In this document: positions 1 through 7,688 of the stretch, in pieces
Layout of the letters: each line of letters begins with the position of its first letter
How positions within the stretch are numbered: position 1 is the stretch's first letter
Source of the DNA: Nesterenkonia ebinurensis
Lineage (GTDB): Bacteria > Actinomycetota > Actinomycetes > Actinomycetales > Micrococcaceae
Assembly (NCBI RefSeq): GCF_008711175.1
Contig: NZ_VWNF01000004.1
Coordinates: 1 to 64,000 of the forward strand
Direction of reading: 5' to 3'
DNA: 64,000 bases
Position numbers and translations under genes: made by a program
Notes under the pieces: generated by a model
The model's input: the letters and a program-made list of their open reading frames with translations, nothing else
Databases searched by the model: none
Told to the model about the DNA's origin: nothing

Positions 1-127
1 TGATGGTGAACACCGGGTCAGCCTAGATGAAGTCATCACCACTATGCGCCAGACCGGCAAAGACATGTCCCATAAATACAAAGAAACCGCCCTAGGCGGC
101 CTAGCCGTCAACGTCATCGAATGCTAA
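1..127 (+). CDS. sdaA: L-serine ammonia-lyase, C-terminal end (partial)
   Basis: Only the last 41 codons lie in the window, read in the frame starting at base 2 and ending at TAA 125-127. The end carries [16 protein letters not shown], then [17 protein letters not shown], which matches the conserved tail of iron-sulfur L-serine dehydratases (serine to pyruvate plus ammonia). The final Cys is typical of the family. The catalytic part lies outside the window, so activity cannot be judged. The following acetyltransferase ATG sits inside this stop region with a 7-nt overlap, so the two are probably translated from one message. Confidence 0.85.
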   Translation, partial: DGEHRVSLDEVITTMRQTGKDMSHKYKETALGGLAVNVIEC

Positions 128-654
128 GCGGTGCCTACCTGCGCCCGCTGACACCAGCGGATGCCGCAGATGTGCTGGCTGGGTTTCAGGCCGACCCGGA
201 GATGATCAGGCAGGGCGATGTGACCGATCTGGACTCTGCTGGCAAATACATCGAGTTCCTCACCGACTCGGAGCAGGGCAATCACGGGTTCGCCATAGTG
301 GTGGAGTCCAGGTGCGGCGGCGTCGTCGGGATCAATGGTGCCTCACAGCACCGGCTGGGTTGGTTCTTCTACTGGATGCACCCGGAGTTTCGAGGCCAGG
401 GCCTGACTGCTCGGGCGGCGGCCTCTGTGGCGAACTGGGCGTTGACCAATGGCGGGTTTGAGCGTCTGGAGCTGGGCCACCGGGTGAACAATCCTGCCTC
501 CGGCGCAGTGGCACAGGCGGCAGGGTTCATCCATGAGGGGACCGAGCGGGCGAAGTTCTTGGTCAAGGGCGAGCGCGTGGATGTGCGCACCTACGGCAGG
601 TTGAGCACTGACCCGGCGCCGGACACCGAGCCGCTCCCCCTCTCTTCAAGGTAG
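121..654 (+). CDS. GNAT family N-acetyltransferase (RimJ/RimL-like)
   Basis: 177 aa. The acetyl-CoA pyrophosphate loop RGQGLT is at residues 91-96, preceded by the strand [10 protein letters not shown]. The RimJ-type segment [14 protein letters not shown] is at about 123-136, where the family places the region that follows strand 6. Length and layout fit a complete GNAT domain with a disordered Pro-rich tail. The substrate (protein N-terminus, amine or antibiotic) cannot be told from sequence. The ATG at 121 overlaps the sdaA stop, indicating translational coupling. Confidence 0.8.
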   Translation: MLSGAYLRPLTPADAADVLAGFQADPEMIRQGDVTDLDSAGKYIEFLTDSEQGNHGFAIVVESRCGGVVGINGASQHRLGWFFYWMHPEFRGQGLTARAAASVANWALTNGGFERLELGHRVNNPASGAVAQAAGFIHEGTERAKFLVKGERVDVRTYGRLSTDPAPDTEPLPLSSR

Positions 655-663
655 AATAGATTC
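652..663 (+). promoter_or_regulatory. Leaderless promoter -10 element
   Basis: TAGAAT (652-657) followed by six bases and then ATG 664. In Actinobacteria a TANNNT hexamer 6-7 bases before RTG is the hallmark of a leaderless transcript starting at the start codon. It lies just after the GNAT stop, so the next gene probably has its own promoter. Confidence 0.5.
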
Positions 664-1347
664 ATGGCCGCTCCACTGCTCCCTGAGTCCGCTCTGACCG
701 CCAGCCTGCTCTACGCTGTGGGCCACAATTATGAACCTGACGTGGAGGGCTCTCAGCTGCCGGACGAGATGGTCGAGGAGATCACCGGCCTGTTGGAGGA
801 CCAGGGCACCCCGGAGCTGGTGCCTGAGGTGCTGGCCGGTATCCGTGCGGGTCAGCAGCGGCTTGAGCAGGAGCCTGCTGCAACTGTCTCCGCGAACGTG
901 TACACCCAGCTTCGCAAGAAGTTCATCGCCGAACACGGTATCGAGTCCAGCAAGGGCAGACGGGTTTGGCCGGTAGGCACTATTACCCTGCTGAAGCGGG
1001 CGGGCGGCTCCTGGAACCAAGCCCTGGAGGCTGCAGGACTGGCTACCAGCAGTCAGCAGCGCCCGAAAGGTTTTGGCGTGGCGACCTTCACACCGGAGCA
1101 GTTCGACATCGCCATCGAGGACTATAAGAACGACGCTAAAGAGGCTGGGTTCGCCACCAAGTACGACAACTACTTGGACTGGCGGAAGTATCAGCTCAGC
1201 AGAGGCCGCACGAACCTGCCCTCTGGTCCCGCAGTCCGTAACCACTACGGCAGCTGGAGTAAGGCGATCGGCGGCAGAGTCAGCGCCGGACTGCGCGAGT
1301 TTGTGCCTCCACCCTCAGACAAGTACTTCTACCGCGACGGCGCCTGA
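664..1347 (+). CDS. Protein with homing-endonuclease-associated (HNR-like) repeats
   Basis: 227 aa. The N-terminal ~80 residues are acidic and helical. Residues about 102-126 (WPVGTITLLKRAGGSWNQAL) and 142-205 (FTPEQF, YDNYLDWRK, LPSGPAVRNHYGSWSKAIG) follow the pattern of the HNH_repeat family: a helix start, Y..W, PS...i....GSW..A. These repeats are thought to bind DNA and often accompany HNH homing endonucleases, but no HNH or other nuclease motif is visible here. It is therefore probably a stand-alone DNA-binding protein of unknown role. Its 3' end overlaps the remnant higA tail on the other strand. Confidence 0.6.
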   Translation: MAAPLLPESALTASLLYAVGHNYEPDVEGSQLPDEMVEEITGLLEDQGTPELVPEVLAGIRAGQQRLEQEPAATVSANVYTQLRKKFIAEHGIESSKGRRVWPVGTITLLKRAGGSWNQALEAAGLATSSQQRPKGFGVATFTPEQFDIAIEDYKNDAKEAGFATKYDNYLDWRKYQLSRGRTNLPSGPAVRNHYGSWSKAIGGRVSAGLREFVPPPSDKYFYRDGA

Positions 1348-1551
1348 ACACGGCCGATCGAAAGCCGATCCAGTATCTTCCAGCCGCAAAGCCAGCTCCG
1401 GGTTGATCCGGGCACGCCCGTTGACCACCCGGCTCAAAGCGACCCTTGAGACACCGAGACGCTCAGCAGCGTCTTTCACACTGAGCCCTAGTTCTTCAAG
1501 CACATCCTCGCGGATGACTTCCCCAGGGTGAGCGGGGTTCAGCATCGCCAT
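1315..1551 (-). pseudogene. higA: Remnant HigA-type antitoxin, C-terminus lost
   Basis: From ATG 1551 the protein starts MAMLNPAHPGEVIREDVL and continues with an XRE helix-turn-helix (VKDAAERLGVSRVALSRVVNG), typical of HigA antitoxins. After INPELALRLE the expected family ending is replaced by an unrelated tail reading into the end of the opposite gene. The protein is about 78 aa against roughly 95-105 for the family. The upstream toxin is also broken, so the module is most likely dead, although a truncated DNA-binding antitoxin could still be made. Confidence 0.7.
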
Positions 1552-1565
1552 CAGGGCTCCTCCTT

Positions 1566-1797
1566 TCAATGAGAATCCTCAATAATCGACCAGTTCGACG
1601 TCGTCACCCACAAACTCGAAAGTAACTCGCCAGTTGCCACTGATCGAAATTGACCAGCGGCCTCGCTGGTCCGCAGTGAGCTGGGCGATCTTCCGATACT
1701 CCTGGTCATAAGAAACGAACCGAAGCGGTCCTGCAGGCTCTACAGCAGCGGTCGGACGGCAGTAGAATCTGCTACATGAGGTGTGGAGCCGGTGCAC
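1566..1797 (-). pseudogene. higB: Remnant HigB toxin, frameshifted and N-terminally degraded
   Basis: The C-terminal half reads GRWSISISGNWRVTFEF then DDVELVDY, the RelE/HigB core. The frame then hits TGA. Removing one T restores DYEDSH followed by a stop at 1566-1568, close to the usual DYEDYH ending. The first ~30 residues do not resemble HigB, and normal N-terminal motifs were not found in any frame upstream. Position directly upstream of the HigA remnant supports a decayed higBA operon. Confidence 0.65.
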
Positions 1798-1943
1798 ACG
1801 ATAGGTTCATCCCCACCAAGGCCTGCGCATGACCGGCAAACACCAGGAGGTCTCCTTCAGCGACTCGCGCAAAAATGATCCAGCGAAACTGCGCACGCTG
1901 CTGAGACAGCCCGTAACCGCAGCAACGACCAGAGAGGCCTCCC

Positions 1944-2672
1944 ATGAGTGAGACGCATGCCGCCCAGCTCTACGACGCCGTCAACAGCTGGGGGCCAGAC
2001 GACCAGTTTTTCCTAGACTTCGCCACCAAGCACGGCAACTCCCGAATTCTGGATCTCGGCTGCGGCACTGGGCGCATTACGGTAGCCATCGCTCAGACTG
2101 GCTGCTCCATCACAGGAGTTGACCCACATCAGCCCTCCATCGCAGCCGCGCAGGCAAAGCCGGGCGCAGACCGAGTGGAGTGGGTAGTCGGTGATTCCCG
2201 AGCTATCCCCTCTGATTCCCAGTTCGACGCCGCCATCATGTCTTCCAACGTGGTTCAGGCGATTCTCGACGACGCCGAGCTTGCCCGGACTTTTCAGGAC
2301 ATCTCAGCCCGTCTTCGGCCAGGCGGTCGTCTGGCGTTTGATTCCCGCGATCCACGGGCACGCGGATGGGAACGTTGGACAAAAGAACGCAGCCACAAGA
2401 TCATCGAGCTTCCTGAGGGAAAAAGCCAGCACTGGTACCAGACCACAGCCGTTGATGAGGTCAACGGTATGGTCGATTTCTGCGCTCACGAGGTGGATGC
2501 TGAGGGCCGGGAACAGGTGGGGTGCGACCGCATCCGATTTCGCCATGAGGAGCATTTGCGGTCCATGCTTATCAACGCTGGCTTCCTCATTGATGAAATC
2601 TTCGGCGGGTTCCAGGGAGAACCTGTCGGCGAAGGCATCGGCTCCCTCGTTGTCACAGCGCGCCGCGGCTGA
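1944..2672 (+). CDS. Class I SAM-dependent methyltransferase
   Basis: 242 aa. Motif I DLGCGTG is at 37-43, the acidic ribose-binding residue is in GVDPH (58-62), and GDSR follows at 83-86 with FDAAIM at 94-99. This is the standard Methyltransf_25/11 fold. The C-terminal half (H..E..GCDRIRFRHEEHLRSML) resembles small-molecule methyltransferases of the UbiE/SmtA kind. An AGAGAGG-like Shine-Dalgarno precedes ATG 1944. It is monocistronic between two toxin-antitoxin loci, and the substrate is unknown. Confidence 0.8.
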   Translation: MSETHAAQLYDAVNSWGPDDQFFLDFATKHGNSRILDLGCGTGRITVAIAQTGCSITGVDPHQPSIAAAQAKPGADRVEWVVGDSRAIPSDSQFDAAIMSSNVVQAILDDAELARTFQDISARLRPGGRLAFDSRDPRARGWERWTKERSHKIIELPEGKSQHWYQTTAVDEVNGMVDFCAHEVDAEGREQVGCDRIRFRHEEHLRSMLINAGFLIDEIFGGFQGEPVGEGIGSLVVTARRG

Positions 2673-2785
2673 CTTCCCAGTCAGGAGACCTGCGCTCTCT
2701 CGTCTCCAACAACATATTCCAGAGCGAGACCTCCATCGACCCTGCGGGCTCGCACCACATCAGCAGAACAGCGGAGCGACTGATC

Positions 2786-3208
2786 TCAGACCTCAGACAC
2801 TAGTTCGGTTCGGACTCCGAGGACGTCGTAGGTGGCTTTTGCCCGTGCATCGCGGGTGGCCAAGACAGCGTTGTTCTCCTGTGCGGCCAGAGCCACCAGA
2901 CCGTCATAGACAGCTCCGCCAAGAACACCGGTATCAGCAAACTTTCGGTGCACTGACACCGCTAGCTCCGGCGACAAGGTGAGCATGCCTGCAAAGTTGT
3001 CGTCCAGCAGCGCCTGGGCATCCTTTGCGGCGACCCGCGCGTCCCCGGGCAACCGGGTGAGCACAGCATATGTCTCGGCAAGAGCATGGCCACCCAGATG
3101 CAGCACCTTGTCCTGAGCCCAGGACCGGACGGCGCGATGAGCCTCATGGGAGGCAACAAGCAGCGGTACCGCAACACTGGTATCCACTGCCAGCAACGGC
3201 GAGGGCAT
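2786..3208 (-). CDS. vapC: VapC-family PIN-domain ribonuclease toxin
   Basis: 140 aa, the usual PIN toxin length. Candidate acidic active-site residues are D9 (AVDTSV), E45 (LAETY), D102 (YDGLVA) and D120 (ATRD), so the metal-binding set looks complete. VapC toxins cleave RNA, often tRNA or rRNA, and are held inactive by the upstream antitoxin. The ATG at 3208 shares one base with the antitoxin stop (TGATG), so translation is coupled. Confidence 0.88.
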   Translation of the reverse strand: MPSPLLAVDTSVAVPLLVASHEAHRAVRSWAQDKVLHLGGHALAETYAVLTRLPGDARVAAKDAQALLDDNFAGMLTLSPELAVSVHRKFADTGVLGGAVYDGLVALAAQENNAVLATRDARAKATYDVLGVRTELVSEV

Positions 3209-3447
3209 CAGCGACGTCCGGCGTCCAGCAGAGCGTACAGCACATCGTCGTTGACCTGCGTCTCCCCTCGGGAGACGAGACGTCCATCAGCATCGCGTTC
3301 TATCCGTGCCGTACGCCCTCCAGGGGTGAGCTGCACTCCGGCACCGTAGCGAGAAACGTCTACCTTACTGCCCGGTGCCAGCCCAAGCGCCTCACGCAGC
3401 GCCTTGGGCAACAGCAGGCGTCCTCCTGAGTCAATGGTCGCTTCCAT
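3208..3447 (-). CDS. vapB: VapB-type antitoxin, AbrB/SpoVT fold
   Basis: 79 aa. The swapped-hairpin AbrB DNA-binding domain is at residues 2-42 (TIDSGGRLLLPKALREAL then GLAPGSKVDVSR). The C-terminal ~35 residues form the toxin-binding tail. Family members neutralise VapC and repress their own operon. The start ATG 3447 lies 6 nt from a TAACCT -10, suggesting a leaderless message. Confidence 0.85.
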   Translation of the reverse strand: MEATIDSGGRLLLPKALREALGLAPGSKVDVSRYGAGVQLTPGGRTARIERDADGRLVSRGETQVNDDVLYALLDAGRR

Positions 3448-3463
3448 GGGATTAGGTTACCAT
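3448..3463 (-). promoter_or_regulatory. vapBC promoter with candidate operator half-site
   Basis: On the minus strand TAACCT ends six bases before ATG 3447, giving a leaderless -10. It overlaps the 9-mer ATGGTAACC (plus strand GGTTACCAT, 3455-3463), which differs by one base from a half-site of the palindrome at 3564-3581. A repressor bound here would block the -10. Confidence 0.4.
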
Positions 3464-3563
3464 TTCGGTCCCATTCTTGATTGGAATCCTCTACGTATCG
3501 TGCATGCGTGGTGGAACACCGTCGCCCAGTCAAGACTGCCACCTTTGATCTCGTCAAGAGTAT

Positions 3564-3581
3564 GGTTGCCATATGGCAACC
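3564..3581. promoter_or_regulatory. Perfect 18-bp palindrome, candidate operator
   Basis: GGTTGCCATATGGCAACC is its own reverse complement. It sits in the 227-bp gap between divergent vapB and a methyltransferase gene, about 117 bp from the vapB start and 94 bp from the methyltransferase start. A near-copy of its half-site lies over the vapB -10. Autoregulation by VapB or VapBC is the natural guess, but an unrelated regulator is possible. Confidence 0.45.
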
Positions 3582-3674
3582 GCAGTCACGCACATGCGTC
3601 AGGGTAAGAGTCTTCTGGGTTCTCTGGAATACCGAGCCCGAGCCTCCGGCAGCCGCTGCGTCGCATAGGCCACC

Positions 3675-4475
3675 ATGAGACCAGCCGACCAGAGGTCCAT
3701 TGATGAGCGGATTCAGACCTATTACGGAGAGACCTTCGATGAGGGTGCTCGGCTAACCTCACGGTCAGCCCAGGGGCCACTAGAGTTCCGACGAACCCAG
3801 GAGCTGATCCGCGAGCACACTTCATGTGGCCGTCTGGTCGACATCGGCGGAGGCACTGGGGTACACGCGAAAGCACTCCAAGATGACGGATACGACGTAC
3901 ATCTGATCGAACCGGTACAACGGCACGTAGACGCAGCGCGAGAGGCCGGTCTCGAAGCAACTTTGGGCGATGCGCGAGACCTCCCAGTCACCAGCGGGAC
4001 GTTTGATGTCGCACTTCTCCTGGGCCCTCTTTATCACTTGGCCTCTGCCACTGACCGCCGCCTGTCACTCACAGAGGCCCACCGTGCACTAAAGCCCGGC
4101 GGCATGCTGTTTGCTGCCGCACTGTCACGCAATATTGCTTTCGCAAGCTTGTCGCTGGCACAGGAAATTCCTGCCCAGATGCCGGATGACTGGGCCGCGC
4201 TGCTTATCACAGGCACACCGAGCCCGCGCCTCAGGTTTCCGGCTGGGCACTACCACACTGCGGAAGAACTTTACGAGGAGATATCTCAGGCCGGATTCGA
4301 GGTTCACGACGTTCACGGAGTCGAAGGACCAGCGGGCCCACTGCTGGAGATGGCCAACGATACTGACGATGAACTGCTGGAGGCTGCTCTAACGATTGCC
4401 CGCGCCGCATCCACGGTTCCGGGCATTCGCGACCAAAGTTCGCATCTGATCGCCCTTGCCCGCCGTCCTCTTTGA
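3675..4475 (+). CDS. Class I SAM-dependent methyltransferase
   Basis: 266 aa. Motif I VDIGGGTGVH is at 55-64, followed by LIEP at 77-80, GDARDLP at 98-104 and FDVALLLGPLYHL at 110-122. The last matches the GPLYHL signature common in actinobacterial Methyltransf_25/11 proteins annotated as UbiE-like. The substrate is unknown. The ATG at 3675 is chosen because the homologous region begins near it. It is not obviously related to the methyltransferase at 1944 beyond the fold. Confidence 0.8.
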   Translation: MRPADQRSIDERIQTYYGETFDEGARLTSRSAQGPLEFRRTQELIREHTSCGRLVDIGGGTGVHAKALQDDGYDVHLIEPVQRHVDAAREAGLEATLGDARDLPVTSGTFDVALLLGPLYHLASATDRRLSLTEAHRALKPGGMLFAAALSRNIAFASLSLAQEIPAQMPDDWAALLITGTPSPRLRFPAGHYHTAEELYEEISQAGFEVHDVHGVEGPAGPLLEMANDTDDELLEAALTIARAASTVPGIRDQSSHLIALARRPL

Positions 4476-4555
4476 ACGCAACCGCTGAGAACCAATCCGG
4501 CTTGAAGAGTCGAGGTCCGGTTCCCACCGCAAAACTCTCATTACAGGAGCACAAG

Positions 4556-4696
4556 ATGATCCAGACAACACCCTTGCGAGGATTGGCCCTCACCGCCTCT
4601 GTGATCGACCCTTTCGGCAACATCTTGGGCCTGATTCAAAGTCCGCACCATATGGAAACATTCGCCAACCTGCTCCCTTCGGAAGGTAGTGAGTGA
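4556..4696 (+). pseudogene. C-terminal stub of a VOC (glyoxalase-like) protein
   Basis: From ATG 4556, with AGGAG eight bases upstream, a 46-aa frame reads VIDPFGNILGLIQSPHH, which closely matches the last strand and metal-site end of VOC/glyoxalase-fold proteins (DPFGN.LGL). The first ~80 residues of such a domain are missing, and the upstream sequence does not encode them. Its TGA overlaps the ATG of the next gene (TGATG). It is most likely a relic whose ending survives because it still couples translation. Confidence 0.55.
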
Positions 4697-5115
4697 TGCG
4701 GCTGGTCTCGGAGAAGATGGGGATACAGGCCGGGACTCGTGCCCACATCATCGGAGCCACACCTGAAGCGATAAACGCACTGGCCCTGCCTCCGCTGGCT
4801 CTGACGGAAAAACTCCAGGGCCACTACTCCTACTTGCATCTGTTCGTCACGAGGACCGAACAGATGGAGGCGCATTTCCCTATTCTTAGAGATCATCTGT
4901 CGAGGGGCGGAATGCTGTGGATCTCATGGCCCAAGGGCAAGCAACTGGGAACCGATCTCACTCTGCCCGAGGTGATCCGCATCGGCTATAACCATGGACT
5001 CGTTGAGAGCAAGACACTAGCGGTCAACGCCACCTGGTCAGCCATCAAATTCACCCACCCTCGACCAGGACAGCAATACAACAACAGCTACGGCACACTT
5101 CCCTCGGTCACATGA
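4696..5115 (+). CDS. DUF3052 family protein
   Basis: 139 aa from ATG 4696. Conserved DUF3052 features are MGIQAGTRAHIIGA (8-21), WISWPKG (75-81), TDLT (86-89), GLVE (101-104) and TWSAIKF (113-119). These small actinobacterial cytoplasmic proteins have no established function. A GTG directly upstream could add one residue, but the ATG overlapping the preceding stop is the better coupled start. The first ~10 residues differ slightly from the usual family start. Confidence 0.75.
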   Translation: MRLVSEKMGIQAGTRAHIIGATPEAINALALPPLALTEKLQGHYSYLHLFVTRTEQMEAHFPILRDHLSRGGMLWISWPKGKQLGTDLTLPEVIRIGYNHGLVESKTLAVNATWSAIKFTHPRPGQQYNNSYGTLPSVT

Positions 5116-5270
5116 CCCCCTAAGCTCCGCCTCGCCCATTCCGAGGACCACCACGGACGATTCCCAGACGCGTCACCAGAAGGCGCCACACACCCCGCTA
5201 GCGACCCCAGCACCTCTGTCATGCCCGAGCCCTTCGCGATCGGGGCACTGTTGCTTCAGGTAAGTCGGTT

Positions 5271-5780
5271 TCACCGCCTGAGGTGGAGTCGCGAGAACGC
5301 CAGAGCCGCAGTCAGAGCAAGACCCCATAGTGCGAAGTGCGGACCCCAGATCAAGGCATGGCCGATCATGGCATCACGGTCTGTGACCTCTGAGTCGATC
5401 CATCCGGCAAGCACACTTATCCCGGCTGCTGAGTTGGCTCCGCCATAGAGAATCAGGGCCGGTCCGCCGATCCAGCTGAGGAGTCGCCAGTAGCGTCGGC
5501 CAGGAATTCTTCCTGTCTGGGCCAGGAGGGGAGTCCAGGCAGCTGTCAGCTTGAGCGCACCGATCATAAACAGTCCGGCAAAGGTGCCGAACGACCCATT
5601 TTGTGTTGCCTCGACCGCCCATTGGCCCACGGTTTCCAACAGCCACTTTCCCCCAAAGGCCCAGTAGATGCTCGAGGCTGCGTGAAGGGTCCCGAGAATC
5701 GCGGCAGCCCAAAAGGCGATGGCAGCTCCCCGCGGCATAGGATGACGCGCACTACCGGGAGCTTCGAGCCTGGCTTTCAT
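5271..5780 (-). CDS. DUF3995 family membrane protein
   Basis: 169 aa from ATG 5780, which overlaps the preceding TetR remnant stop by ATGA and has an AGGGGAAG Shine-Dalgarno. Four hydrophobic segments lie near 19-42, 64-86, 100-127 and 140-163. HAASSIYWAFGGKWLLET and HALIWGPHFALWG are characteristic of DUF3995. No biochemical role is known. Pairing with a TetR regulator is common for this family. Confidence 0.75.
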   Translation of the reverse strand: MKARLEAPGSARHPMPRGAAIAFWAAAILGTLHAASSIYWAFGGKWLLETVGQWAVEATQNGSFGTFAGLFMIGALKLTAAWTPLLAQTGRIPGRRYWRLLSWIGGPALILYGGANSAAGISVLAGWIDSEVTDRDAMIGHALIWGPHFALWGLALTAALAFSRLHLRR

Positions 5781-6142
5781 CTCTTCCCCTTGTCGACACA
5801 AGAATCTCTAGATGACGGTAGAAGACCGGCAACGAGTGCGTCGATGGCCTCATCGGTTGTGGACTCGGGCATCAACGGGGTGGTGAGGCGGTCGAGGATC
5901 AGCCCGTCGATTGCGTAGTGGAACAGGGCGATCTCTTCCGGACCGCCAGGCAGTCCGGCCGCGGCGTTGAAGGCAACATCAGCGGTGAATGCCCTATGCC
6001 GCCAGTCGGCAATCAGCATAGCTATTTCGGGGCGTCTGCTGCTCTCCAGGCGGAGTTCTATCAGGGCCAGGGCTACCTCTCGGTTCTGCGTCAGGCCCCG
6101 GACGATGTCTCGCAGACATTCAAGTCGCAGGTCCGCGCCCAT
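5777..6142 (-). pseudogene. TetR-family regulator lacking its DNA-binding domain
   Basis: 121 aa corresponding only to the ligand-binding C-terminal half of a TetR repressor (helices about NREVALALIELRLESSRRP and FHYAIDGLILDRL). An in-frame TGA directly precedes the first ATG (6142). No helix-turn-helix was recognised in any frame between it and the divergent gene at 6308. Without the HTH it cannot act as a classical repressor. Its stop overlaps the DUF3995 start, so it may survive only as an upstream coupling cistron. Confidence 0.65.
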
Positions 6143-6294
6143 TCATCTGAATCAGGCACAGAGAGCTCCGCTCAACCGACTTCTACTCCCCCTATCATCG
6201 TGCTCATGTGGAGAGGGCCACCTCCTCAGAAGCTTGGGCGACGGACTCTGCTAAGGTCACCTAAAAGCCCCTCCCGCGATTGCCGCAGACCGCG

Positions 6295-6307
6295 TAGGCT
6301 TGCCCGT
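6295..6307 (+). promoter_or_regulatory. Leaderless promoter -10 element
   Basis: TAGGCT (6295-6300) followed by seven bases then ATG 6308. This fits the actinobacterial leaderless pattern and supports 6308 as the true start rather than upstream in-frame codons. Confidence 0.45.
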
Positions 6308-6898
6308 ATGGAACGGTGGGAAGCCTTCACAATAAACGGCGTTAGGGTCGGCGGTCTCTGGCGCGAATACCTCGACATGACCCTGACAACCCGCATCGCG
6401 TTCCCGTTGGAAGGCGACAAAGAGGTCTTTCGGACCGAATCGGTCATCCGGTTCCAGGACGACGGTGAATCCTGGCAGCACTACGCCTACCGTCAGGAAC
6501 CTGGAGCAGCCGAGGCCAGCAGTGTGCGCACCGAAGATGGGTTCGGGGAGAACACGTTACCCAGCTACGGCGAGTATCTGCTCCTGATGGACGTGATCGG
6601 CTCCGGTGCTGCCTCCGAACAGTATTGGCGGATCCAAGACAGCGACCCCTCCGCTAAGCCCTCGCAGGCTGAAGTCCGAGCGGCCGGCATTGAGAACGTG
6701 GAGCTCCCCGACGGGCCGCAGGATTGCCGTCGCTACGACATCCTCGAAGCCGGGGCTCGCGTCGGGTCCCACTGGGCAACCGCCGCCGGCCTGGTCCGCA
6801 GCGATTGGAACGGCCCCGTCTCGTTCCACCAGTCCAAAGAAGTCGTGCTGGGGGGCCTCGACCCGACGATCTCCGAGTTCCTCGTCAGCGGCTTCTGA
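6308..6898 (+). CDS. Hypothetical protein, no recognised family
   Basis: 196 aa, acidic, no signal peptide and no membrane segment. It looks like an all-beta protein: alternating segments such as MTLTTRIAFPLEG, ESVIRFQDDGESWQHYAY and SFHQSKEVVLGG suggest a beta-barrel or lipocalin-like fold, but this is only inference. The start is supported by the leaderless -10 seven bases upstream; the frame is open further upstream but shows no coding similarity. It is divergent from the TetR remnant, so it may once have been that regulator's target. Function unknown. Confidence 0.55.
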   Translation: MERWEAFTINGVRVGGLWREYLDMTLTTRIAFPLEGDKEVFRTESVIRFQDDGESWQHYAYRQEPGAAEASSVRTEDGFGENTLPSYGEYLLLMDVIGSGAASEQYWRIQDSDPSAKPSQAEVRAAGIENVELPDGPQDCRRYDILEAGARVGSHWATAAGLVRSDWNGPVSFHQSKEVVLGGLDPTISEFLVSGF

Positions 6899-6993
6899 CT
6901 TCCGCGAGGTGGTCACGGAGCCCGCCCACGACGACGTCGTGGCCAAACAGTGAGTAGCCCGCTTCTCGGGACATCCACTCTCGCCGTCCTTCG

Positions 6994-7548
6994 TCAGGAG
7001 GTCGCAATGGACCGGACGCGGTAGCGCATATGCGCCTCAGCAGCGAAGGCAGCGGTGTCGACCCGTTCGAGATGGATGCGCCTGTCCAAGCCTGTGAACA
7101 GCGAGACGCCGTCGCCGAGCAGGATGGGAACGACGTGCAGCTGAATCTCGTCGACCACCCCCAGCGCCAGGCATTGCCTCGCGATGCTGCCGCCCAAGAG
7201 ACTCACCGATCTATCTCCGGCCGCCTGCTTGGCCAACTCGACCGTCCGACTAATGTCGTCGACGACGAAGGTGTAGGTGACCCCGTCCTTCTCGATTGGT
7301 TTGTGAGCGCTGCGAGTCATGAGGTAGACCGGCACCCGCAGGTTGCCTCCATACGGAGCCTCTCCGTCCTCGATCGTCTGTGCCTTGTTCGCGCCCCCGA
7401 CCACTGCGCCGATCTCGTCCATGACCTTTCCGACGAGCTCCTCGTCCTCGGGGGCGACGGAGAAACCGGACATCCAGCCAGTCCCACCGGCCCTGTCGGC
7501 CATGAATCCATCGAGCGACACCGTCGCGTGGATGATCACCTGTGCCAT
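6994..7548 (-). CDS. Dihydrofolate reductase / RibD C-terminal domain family protein
   Basis: 184 aa from ATG 7548. It begins MAQVIIHATVSLDGFMAD, the signature start of the RibD_C/DHFR-like family, followed by VVGGANKAQ (49-57), YLMTRS (75-80) and SLLGGSIARQCLALGVVDEI (about 116-135, the nucleotide-binding GG plus LVDE motif). Members are NAD(P)H-dependent reductases of unknown substrate, distinct from the FolA DHFR of folate metabolism. ATG 7548 is preferred to the upstream ATG because the family starts there. Confidence 0.8.
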   Translation of the reverse strand: MAQVIIHATVSLDGFMADRAGGTGWMSGFSVAPEDEELVGKVMDEIGAVVGGANKAQTIEDGEAPYGGNLRVPVYLMTRSAHKPIEKDGVTYTFVVDDISRTVELAKQAAGDRSVSLLGGSIARQCLALGVVDEIQLHVVPILLGDGVSLFTGLDRRIHLERVDTAAFAAEAHMRYRVRSIATS

Positions 7549-7688
7549 TGTCCGACCCTTTCGTTTGAGGTGAGTCAAGTGACAGGGCGGCCGCGACGCC
7601 TCCGTGTGATTTCAACTGTGCGATCGACTACTTCAAGACCCAGATGTCAGATCAAAACTCGACTGCACGTTGAAGCGGAAACGCCACC

